DNA from: Circinella minor
Lineage: Eukaryota; Mucoromycota; Mucoromycetes; Mucorales; Lichtheimiaceae
Assembly (NCBI GenBank): GCA_016758965.1
Contig: JAEPRB010000491.1
Location: forward strand, 1 to 17,475
Length of the DNA: 17,475 bases
Direction: 5' to 3'
The position numbers were made by a program, and so were the translations under genes. Below, piece by piece: positions 8,611 to 14,866 of the stretch (its first letter is position 1; the number at the start of each line of letters is the position of its first letter). The notes below the pieces were generated by a model. That model had not been told where the DNA came from and did not search any database. It was given only the letters and a program-made list of their open reading frames with translations.

Positions 8611-9215
8611 TATGGTAAGAGTGTGTTTTAATATGGTTTAACGGGATAAAATGTGTGTATATTGGTATTGACAAACTTTGATTTGGTTATTGTTGTTATA
8701 AAGTAAAGGTAGTTTATGGTTTCAGAAAATAAAGAGTTATTATGTTAAAATATGTGAGGTTTACTGTGAATTCTGAACTGGTATAAAGTGTTTATGATAT
8801 TGGATGTAATAAAATTATAATGAGGGATCCCAAGTGCTATTCAGAATAATTTGAATAACTTTATGTCGAAAAACCCCTGTAGTGAGCACCAAATGAAGCG
8901 TTCAATGTGTGATTGAAGTACTTCGTATAAATGTATAAAATAAAGAAGAAATAATATACTATGTGATTGTATTTAAGTAATAGATTGTATGAAATATAAT
9001 AGAAATATGGGTTGTGGGAGTTCTTATATTCAGGAATATTACGTCTGAATCCACAAAAGAGAAATCTTATAATGAGTTTAAGAGGCTTTATGCTCAAAGA
9101 AAACTATTGTCAGGTCAATTATTTAATTGTTAAAAGACTAAAAGATTTAAAAGGTAAAGATAGAACTAAAGAAAAGATTTTATTTGAAATAATTTAGAGG
9201 TATCTATACTATTTA
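8611..9215. other. Ty3-A leader and unresolved flank
   Basis: No gene is supported. On the minus strand 8832-8824 reads TGGGATCCC, and two bases further upstream a sequence ends in AGCA at 8835. This resembles an LTR end (CA), a 2-nt spacer and a primer-binding site, but I find no matching LTR start. Around 8869-8910 a segment (ACCCCTGTAGTGAGCACC on the plus strand) looks like the conserved tip of a DNA transposon, but no partner end is visible. The rest is AT-rich. Confidence 0.35.
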
Positions 9216-9304
9216 GTATTGCCCGAAATATGGCAGTGCTTTACCAGAAATGTGGCATTGCTTTGCCAGAAATGTGTCTTTGCTTTGCCAGAAAAGTGGC
9301 ATTA
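9216..9304 (+). repeat. 22-bp tandem repeat, about 3.5-4 copies
   Basis: Copies start at 9231, 9253 and 9275, with unit TGGCATTGCTTTGCCAGAAATG and two or three mismatches between copies. A partial copy precedes (9216-9230) and another follows (9297-9304). Each junction contains TGCCA, six bases and TGGCA, a small inverted repeat. Confidence 0.85.
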
Positions 9305-9372
9305 GATAAGCCAATAAGATCACGTAATGAGGCTGTTTGTGACACTGTAATAATAATAATGATAAGAATACG

Positions 9373-9436
9373 TAATACTAATACTAATACTAATACTAAT
9401 ACTAATACTAATACTAATACTAATACTAATACTAAT
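9373..9436 (+). repeat. (TAATAC)n hexanucleotide microsatellite
   Basis: A perfect run of about 10.7 units of TAATAC, preceded by an AAT trinucleotide run and followed by GATGATGATAATGATGA. Open frames across it are repeat artefacts. Confidence 0.95.
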
Positions 9437-9505
9437 GATGATGATAATGATGAGACAGTAACAACAATAATATTGATACAAGTTATGTTTTTAAGTTTCG
9501 GTATG

Positions 9506-10330
9506 TTACAGTATATTACGGTGAGGTGGTAGACTAGGCAAGTTGTCTTGGAAAACCTTGGGATATTCTTGACGAAACTGTTGGAGTTTGTCGTGTTGGG
9601 ATTGCTCCATCCCTTGGGGTAACATACTAGGATAACATACAAATATATCTTGAACTTGATTATTTTTAGTCAGATGATTCATTTGGCGGTGAGATATAAG
9701 GTATGTAAGATCACGTACAAGGCGATTGAATTTGGGGCATAATGTATATTGTTGATGATTGTAATTAATAACCCACATATCTTAATCCCAATTAAGTACT
9801 GGCTTCATACGTTTGATTCAATCACGACCCAAAATTAAATCGAACTTCGTATCCAATACGTAAGCAAATACATCATGGATTAAACCGGCAGCGTTAATGG
9901 ATAAAGTGACAGCACAATCAATTGAAAACTTGTGACCACCTGCAGTTTCGACTTCGCGATCAGATACAGTATAAACAGGACAACCAGAAGCTAGTGAAGG
10001 TGATACGTAAGAGCATGAAGCACCACTATCCAAAAGCACATCAACATTTTTCCCATTACAGACCATTGTATACAGAGGTAAATCGGTATTGTTTATTGAA
10101 TTTGAAGATTGAAAATAATTATAATTAGATTGGTGATTACTGTTATTTCCTCTATTTTCAGTGGGTAAGGTATCACCAGAGAGATCGATCAAGAGTTCTT
10201 CTTCTTTATTAATAACTGTACTATTGTCAACTGGTGCACGAACGGAATCTTGATCCATGGAGTCTTGAACCACATTAAGGGATAGGATCGAGCATGAGTG
10301 GACTCCCTTTAATCCAAACGCGCTTTGCCT
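9506..10330 (-). pseudogene. Ty3-B protease and start of RT region (pol fragment)
   Basis: One frame runs from the gag overlap (10330) to 9506. The protease has VDVLLDSGASCSYVSP, with the catalytic Asp in DSG, and KFDLILGRD at its end. A TGA at 9818-9820 stands exactly where the family motif GRDW has Trp, and a TAA at 9782-9784 follows NWD. Beyond these, MWVINYNHQQYTLCP and the RT-entry linker QFRQEYPKVFQDNLPSLPPHRN are still readable. The homology ends around 9515, before any RT catalytic motif, and a TAA follows at 9506. The frame is minus one relative to gag, so expression would have needed a -1 frameshift. Confidence 0.84.
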
Positions 10331-11520
10331 TTTAAATTCTTATTATACCGGGGTTGACCATTATACCTATTTCCTTATCAAGTACCAGGCTTGTTATAAT
10401 CATCCTTATATGTATTATGGCGACCATGTTGATTTTGTTGTGGGGATGGACATTCACGGGCAAAATGGCCATGACCACCACAGTTATAGCAACGACGAGG
10501 TCGTACTTGTTGGCGACTGTCAAGAGCATCTAATTCTATAGGAGTGGGACCAGCAACTTGGGATTGAGGAAAAGTCGACTAGAATCGGCGATTAACTTGG
10601 GTGGATGAATGACCAGTAGAATGGACACTAACAGCATATTCATGCACCAACTCGAATGTTTCTGCAGCATTGTAAGCAGCCATCAATGATGTAGGATTAT
10701 TCAGAAGGACTTGAACCCGAGCATCATAGGACAGTCCACAAATAAATTTGTGCATAGCGTCATCGTCAAACATTTCTGGTAGATCCAACATGATATTATG
10801 AAACTCGGTTACATATTCTCGAATAGTTTCACTAGGAGTATTAGCTTGGGCCAAGGCACGGAGTTTGTTGCAAGCAATTTGTGCAGAGTTACGCGGTTTA
10901 AATTCGGCTCGAAAAGCAATTTAAAATTCCCGCCAAGTCTTGGGTATTTGATCCCTACCATCATCTGGATAAAAGGTCATTTCTAAATGTCGCCACCAGG
11001 TTGCAGCACCACCCCAAAGTAAGGTCGAAGCATATGTTACTCGTTCATAATCAGAAAGATCAGCACAATCACCATATTTGTCCACCGTGTGTAACCAAGC
11101 TTCAACCACAGAAGATGAATAGACACCTCGGAATAGATCAGGCTGGACAGGCCTTATTTTACTTGCATGTGGACGAGTATTTTCACGGAGGAATTTTATT
11201 TCTTGTTGTTGTTGCTGTAATTGTTGTAACATGACTTGCATAGTTGACAACATCTGGACTTCTTGACTTGGTTGTTATTATTCTTGTTGCTGCGGTTGTT
11301 CTTGTGTCATTGAACAGAGGAATTCTTGTACCACACCATTGGCACGTTCTTGAAGAATTTCCATTTGTTGTTCTGAAAATTGGGTATACTGATTTTCAGG
11401 GATAATTATTTGAGTGGGACGTGCACGGTATAGGGCTCTATATTAGTCAGGTATTTGTCTAAGAACAAATTCTTGAACCACAAATTCTTGTTGTTGTTCG
11501 GCTGTAAATGGATCATTCAT
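10309..11520 (-). pseudogene. Ty3-B gag with CCHC zinc knuckle, seven internal stops
   Basis: A 404-codon frame from the ATG at 11520, 4 bases after the primer-binding site, to the TAA at 10309-10311. It begins with a Gln-rich region (TAEQQQEFVVQEF) and a Gln-rich coiled-coil-like stretch near 11250. The capsid-type Retrotrans_gag domain follows (FRGVYSSSVVEAWLHTVDKY, GGAATWWRHLEMTF, EYVTEFHNIMLDLPEMF, KFICGLSYDARVQVL). The zinc knuckle CYNCGGHGHFAREC is at 10491-10450, then a basic tail. Internal stops: TAA 11443-11445, TAA TAA 11275-11280, TAA 10921-10923, TAG 10579-10581, TGA TAA 10375-10380. Context suggests Gln at the TAA/TAG sites and Trp at the TGA site. There is no frameshift in 1.2 kb, so decay was by point substitution. 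Confidence 0.86.
10330..10336 (-). promoter_or_regulatory. Candidate -1 ribosomal frameshift site (T TTA AAA)
   Basis: Read in the gag frame, the last base of one codon and the next two codons form T TTA AAA, matching the X XXY YYZ slippery rule. It lies 18 bases before the gag stop, and slipping by -1 enters the protease frame. It fits the gag-to-pro arrangement; a downstream RNA structure was not assessed. Confidence 0.5.
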
Positions 11521-11523
11521 TTT

Positions 11524-11535
11524 CTATTGCTACCA
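11524..11535 (-). promoter_or_regulatory. Ty3-B primer-binding site
   Basis: TGGTAGCAATAG begins two bases after the LTR end ACGACA and just before the gag ATG. TGG pairs with a tRNA CCA end and the TGGTAGC start resembles initiator-Met primer sites, but the later bases do not match that tRNA as I know it. The primer tRNA is unassigned. Confidence 0.6.
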
Positions 11536-11560
11536 AATGTCGTATTTTTTTATTGATAAA

Positions 11561-11671
11561 ACCACAGAGAGAGAACCACAAAGAGAGAATGTAGATATGC
11601 TGGATAATGTAACCACGAAGATTAATATAACCACACAGGTAATTATGACTACACAGGGAAAGACCACAAAG
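11561..11671. repeat. Six degenerate ACCACRNAG copies in the Ty3-B LTR
   Basis: Copies begin at 11561, 11575, 11612, 11630, 11648 (ACTACACAG) and 11663. Spacing is 14, 37, 18, 18 and 15 bp. On the element strand they read CTNYGTGGT. Confidence 0.75.
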
Positions 11672-11751
11672 GTAATAGATAAAATATAGGGTAGATAAAA
11701 GATATCTTTTTATTTAATAAAGTATTCTTATATTTATATGTTTTCTAAACT

Positions 11752-11880
11752 ACTGCGGATAATAATAATAATAATAAATAATAATGATATTGTTACTGCG
11801 GATGATGATAATAATAAATAAATAATTAATAATAATAATAGTAATACTGTGGATGATAATGAATAAAAAGAGAGCCGCAG
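11752..11880. repeat. Direct repeats in the Ty3-B LTR U3 region
   Basis: Three units begin ACTGCGGAT (11752), ACTGCGGAT (11795) and ACTGTGGAT (11846), each followed by AAT/GAT-rich sequence; spacing 43 and 51 bp. An inverted GCCGCAG lies at 11874-11880. Confidence 0.65.
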
Positions 11881-11936
11881 TAAAAAAGCATAATCGGTAT
11901 TAAAAATAACCGATCAATAATTACGACACCGCCAAA

Positions 11937-11941
11937 GAAAA
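11937..11941 (-). terminator. Candidate Pol III terminator for tRNA-Phe (T5)
   Basis: Downstream of the tRNA on its own strand, the first run of four or more T is TTTTT here, 52 bases past the tRNA 3' end and 8 bases before the Ty3-B LTR edge. Confidence 0.45.
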
Positions 11942-11993
11942 ATATTGTAACTGTTATTTTTAATAACAATTTTTTTATTTAATAATAATTATA

Positions 11994-12066
11994 TGCTCGA
12001 GATGTGGATTGAACACATGGCCTTTAGATCTTCAGTCTAACGCTCTCCCAACTGAGCTACTCAAGC
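11994..12066 (-). tRNA. tRNA-Phe (anticodon GAA)
   Basis: Seventy-three bases fold as a complete cloverleaf: acceptor GCTTGAG with CTCGAGC (one G-T pair), D arm GCTC/GAGC, anticodon stem TTAGA/TCTAA around loop CTGAAGA with anticodon GAA, T arm ATGTG/CACAT with loop TTCAATC, and discriminator A. CCA is not encoded, as expected in eukaryotes, and there is no intron. The internal Pol III promoter is intact: A box TAGCTCAGTTGG and B box GTTCAATCC. Retroelement LTRs begin 10 bp upstream of its 5' end and 65 bp downstream of its 3' end. It looks functional. Confidence 0.97.
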
Positions 12067-12076
12067 AAGATGATTG

Positions 12077-12809
12077 TGACACGCTGTGGAACGAATTATT
12101 CGGCCAAGCTGTTAATGCCTCATATTTACCCAAAATGCTTACATAATCGACCCTGAACCTATCCATCCGGATAATCATTTTCTTAACCTCTGTGAGTTTT
12201 AAACTAATTCATTCCCTTTTACATTCCTTCATCTTTTCCGATAGTCCATCCATATTTTAGTAACTTATTCCCTCTATCATTTTCTAGTCTATTATTTTCT
12301 AACTCCCGTCAGACTATTTTATACACTTATTATTTTAGTTTATTTTACCTCCTAGTTTCCTTATAGTCAATCCATATTAGACACGATTCCTTATTTTTAT
12401 TGTATCCTATGTTCTTCTATCTTTTATCCATTTCTTTTTTTTAGTTGTCAAATTACCTTATAATTATTAGTGTTATTATCATCATCATTATTACCCTGCC
12501 AACACATAATTAGAATATTTCATCATAAATCCATCGCTATAAATAGCCATCAATTTTTAAGTAATAAAAAATATCTAGTAATTCACCTTTTATTATTTCC
12601 TGTTGGAATCGATCCGTTTTTCCTGTAATAATCCTGTTATTGGATTAATTGTTGTTTGTTCTGGTATAAACATAATTATTACACCCTTTTGTTATTTTAT
12701 TGTTATTTTTATCTTGCAGTTACTGGCTGTGTCCATTTTATTTTATTCTCTTATTATTTTACCCTCACACCCGGAGGATTATCTTATTTTCCCTGTGTCG
12801 TACGTGTCA
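12077..12809. mobile_element. Probable solo LTR or small LTR-bounded element (733 bp)
   Basis: It begins TGACACG and ends CGTGTCA, a perfect 7-bp inverted pair with TG...CA ends, flanked by ATTG on both sides (12073-12076 and 12810-12813), a possible 4-bp target duplication. It is pyrimidine-rich, has a TATA-like TATAAATA at 12538-12545 and no coding capacity. Its first 9 bases plus preceding TG (TGTGACACG) recur at 12812, where the Ty3-C LTR starts. The alternative is that 12077-13047 is one long Ty3-C LTR with an internal palindrome. The element starts 10 bp upstream of tRNA-Phe. Confidence 0.55.
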
Positions 12810-12813
12810 ATTG

Positions 12814-13047
12814 TGACACGTTGTGTGGTAGTTTTGTTTGGTCAGACCAAAGATAAGGTTCACGTGATTCGTGAATTAGAATTGATCCTTGGGTGGTCAT
12901 GTGACCATTCAAGTATGTATAAATATGGGCGGTTTAGCCGCGAATTAATAAATCTTCATCTTTTTTAGCTCTTTCACTTTTACTTTTACCTTTTCTTTTA
13001 TTTTATTTTGATAGACTTTTCAACAAGGGAATCTCCACCACGTGTCA
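12814..13047 (+). repeat. Ty3-C 5' LTR (234 bp)
   Basis: It begins TGACACGTTGTGTGG and ends CACCACGTGTCA, with an 8-bp inverted match at the tips (TGACACGT/ACGTGTCA). TATAAATA at 12918-12925 and AATAAA at 12947-12952 are spaced as an LTR promoter and polyadenylation signal. The primer-binding site starts 3 bases after the end. A start at 12077 instead is the alternative boundary. Confidence 0.65.
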
Positions 13048-13050
13048 AAT

Positions 13051-13068
13051 TGGGGGGTCGACCGGGAT
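13051..13068 (+). promoter_or_regulatory. Ty3-C primer-binding site, tRNA-Pro-like
   Basis: TGGGGGGTCGACCGGGAT starts three bases after the LTR end. As I recall it, this matches the tRNA-Pro primer-binding site used by some retroviruses at 16 of 18 positions, so a tRNA-Pro primer is likely. Confidence 0.65.
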
Positions 13069-13145
13069 CATAACAGAAGGAAATCGTGTCATGCCAGTAT
13101 TATTATTTACATTACCTATTTATCTACTATTTTTTTTTTAAAAAC

Positions 13146-13985
13146 ATGTCCGATACCATACATAGCAAGATATTCAAGTTTATTTCTGCACCGGGAACTT
13201 TTTCTGGAACAAAGAGAGGCAAAAATCCAACTGTCTGGCTTGGTGAAATCAAACATTTGTGGCAAAGGGGAAACTTTACCAATGACAAAGTATTGTTAAT
13301 TGCAGGTTCTAATCTAAAAGGTCAAGCTGGTCTTTGGTGGACGTCATTGGAAGATTCTATCCTAACTTGGGATGCTTTTGAAGAAGCTTTTCATGCACGA
13401 TTTATCTCAGCAGAACATCGAGAAGCTTGGTGGTCTGAAATTGAGGCAATTAAACAGCAGGATAACAAGTCGGTAGAAAGCGTAGCTTATAAGTTACAAG
13501 AGTTGTTCGATTTGGTTGGTCCGGTGGATGAAATCTTTCAAATCTGCTATTTTACCCAAGTAATTGATCCAAATATCGCTTATCGAATGGAGGAGACAGG
13601 TGTTTCTACATCTTGGAAACAAGCAGTTAATAAAGCAATATGTATCCAAAATGCACAAAGAAAATATTTGAATGGTCAGGAACTTACTCAAAACCAAGGC
13701 GTCAAGAATCAAATTGGTGCTTCAGTAGGTATTCCCCAATCAGCGGTCTCATTAGCTATCAAGCCAGAAGATTCGGTGTCACAAACGAATATGTTATTGT
13801 CGCAAGTTGCTGAAAGCTTAAAGGCGCTTCAGTTACAAACAAATTCCCCAGCAACACCCTGTTGGACAAGAAGTTTGCAAGAAGGTGGTATCAAGGAACG
13901 GTACCTTGGATACGTCGTGCCCTTGGTTCTTAGGTTGGCTCTTTGTGGGTCGGTATTGGCGTGGTTGGTCTTGTTGTGTGGGTAG
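13146..13985 (+). pseudogene. Ty3-C gag, C-terminus replaced
   Basis: The ATG at 13146 (context AAACATGTCC) starts a 279-residue frame. The frame is open upstream to 13086, but only through a T-rich leader encoding hydrophobic residues. Residues 1 to about 240 have the classic Retrotrans_gag layout: FSGTKRGKNPTVWLGEIKHL, then LKGQAGLWWTSLEDSI, then FEEAFHARFISAEHREAWWS, then YKLQELFDLVGPVDE. This is the capsid domain that builds the particle. The last 40 or so residues (GYVVPLVLRLALCGSVLAWL) are hydrophobic and come from T/G-rich sequence unlike Gag, so the original C-terminus, including any zinc knuckle, has been lost. The first 710 bp contain no stop, so this is a truncated rather than heavily mutated copy. 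Confidence 0.8.
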
Positions 13986-14122
13986 CCAGTTTAGTGTCAT
14001 TTTCTTTTGGTTTTCTGTTGCTCTGGTCAGTCTCATGTGGTCTCGTCTGTTCTGTTCTGTTGTGTCTCTTCGGTTTGTCCGTCGTTTTGGTTATCTCGGT
14101 TTGTGCTTGTGATAAAAAAAAA
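13890..14122 (+). other. T/G-rich segment ending in poly(A); possible LINE 3' tail
   Basis: Composition changes sharply from gag to T/G-rich DNA full of TTGTG and TCTGTT strings, ending GTGATAAAAAAAAA at about 14109-14122. A 5'-truncated non-LTR retrotransposon in plus orientation would look like this (3' UTR plus poly(A)). No RT sequence is present, so this is only a suggestion. Open frames on both strands here look like compositional artefacts. Confidence 0.3.
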
Positions 14123-14184
14123 TAGTTTTTTTTGGGTAGTTTGTTGTCTATTATCTCTTGTATGTAGGGTTCTTAGTAGACCGA

Positions 14185-14306
14185 TCTGGATCGGATTGGC
14201 ACCATTTCGAATCCGATCTGTTTTGAAACGGATCGGATTTTCGGAAATCCGGATTGTCCACGGATTAGAGAATTGCAATCCGAATCCGTTTCGTAAAAAT
14301 CCGGAT
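14185..14306. repeat. Cluster of CGGAT/ATCCG motifs near the hAT end
   Basis: About eleven copies of CGGAT or its complement occur in both orientations, some overlapping as ATCCGGAT. Clusters like this near hAT ends are usually transposase-binding sites. Confidence 0.6.
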
Positions 14307-14526
14307 TGAATCTGTAATCTATAATGCAAAAGAATCAATTAGATGAAAATTTAGGCTATATAGTAGATGTCACAGTATTTTTTCATGAGAGAAGGTATTT
14401 TACAAGATTGTGTATGGTAGTCGTTTGAGATCGTTTAAGAAAAGTAACACATTGGTAACAGAGGTGCATTGCTTTTAGATGATTTTATTATTTTGGTTTG
14501 AAAAACATAATAGGAAATAAAAAAAA

Positions 14527-14716
14527 GAATTATAGTAAAAAAAGAATTGTAGTAATAAAAGAATTGTAGTAATAAAAAGTTATAGTGGGAAAATGGGTTC
14601 TAGTAGAAAAAAAGTTATAGTGGGAAAAAAGAAGTTATAGTGGGAAAAGAAAGTTATAGTTGAAAAAAAATTATAGTAGGAAAAAAAAGTTATAGTGAAA
14701 AAAAAAGTTATAGTGG
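14527..14716. repeat. Degenerate short tandem array, TTATAGT plus A-run
   Basis: Eleven copies of TTRTAGT or TTCTAGT, each followed by A/G-rich filler such as GGGAAAAAA, at a period of 14-19 bp. The array lies in the hAT 3' non-coding region. The 95-residue minus-strand frame across it is a repeat artefact. Confidence 0.75.
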
Positions 14717-14866
14717 TGCAGAAAAAAAAAGTACAAATAAGTTTTGATATTTTGTGTGGTAGAAATACAACATGACGCGGATTTTTTTTTCGTGGGGGCG
14801 AGTAGTAAATTTCCGGTATGCTGAAAAAAAAAGAGGTATATTTTTTTATTTTTATTTTTCTCAACA

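Larger units (their letters stand above)
9506..11928 (-). mobile_element. Ty3/Gypsy retrotransposon Ty3-B, 3'-truncated and riddled with stops
   Basis: On the minus strand: 5' LTR (11928-11538), primer-binding site (11535-11524), gag (from 11520), a gag-pro overlap with frame change at about 10336-10309, protease, and the first residues of the RT linker, ending near 9506-9520. Most of RT, and all of RNase H, integrase and the 3' LTR, are missing. Gag has seven and pro two internal stops. Its sequence differs clearly from Ty3-A (CCHC zinc knuckle present, DSGAS rather than DTGAS protease), so it is a separate family. Its outer end lies 65 bp from the 3' end of tRNA-Phe. Confidence 0.86.
11538..11928 (-). 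repeat. Ty3-B 5' LTR (391 bp)
   Basis: On the minus strand it begins TGTCGTAATTATTG and ends CAATAAAAAAATACGACA. The ends are thus TG and CA with a 7-bp inverted match (TGTCGTA/TACGACA), directly followed by the primer-binding site. A TATA-like CATATAAATATAAG lies at about 11740-11727. The U3 part has three ACTGYGGAT-anchored repeats (from 11752, 11795 and 11846 on the plus strand) and AAT-rich spacers. The R-U5 part holds six copies of ACCACRNAG between 11561 and 11671. No second LTR copy is in the window, so the outer boundary rests on the inverted ends. Confidence 0.72.
12814..13890 (+). mobile_element. Ty3/Gypsy-type retrotransposon Ty3-C, truncated after gag
   Basis: Plus-strand order: LTR (12814-13047), spacer AAT, primer-binding site (13051-13068), leader, gag (from 13146). 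Gag similarity fades around 13860-13890, where T/G-rich sequence of different composition begins. No protease, RT, integrase or 3' LTR follows. The exact breakpoint is approximate. It is the only retroelement here in plus orientation, pointing away from the tRNA. Confidence 0.75.

Noticed and set aside
8835..9225. A defined 5' LTR for Ty3-A
   Set aside because: A possible LTR end and primer site exist near 8824-8836, but no matching TG start or second copy could be found.
9216..9304. CRISPR-like array
   Set aside because: The units are directly abutting with no unique spacers, and the context is eukaryotic.
9230..9642. Frames with Asn-Thr or Val-Leu dipeptide repeats
   Set aside because: They are translations of the (TAATAC)n microsatellite and the 22-bp repeat.
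9782..11445. Reassigned genetic code (TAA/TAG as Gln, TGA as Trp) to explain the readable stops
   Set aside because: Transposase and partner genes of the Harbinger element are fully open, use CAA normally and end at TAA. The stops are confined to decayed retroelements and the hAT copy.
12603..12968. A 121-residue hydrophobic plus-strand protein
   Set aside because: It spans two LTRs and their junction, has no recognisable motif, and its composition follows the T-rich DNA.
13833..14338. Small frames on both strands of the T/G-rich and hAT terminal regions
   Set aside because: No family resemblance; they cross the poly(A) end and the CGGAT repeat cluster.
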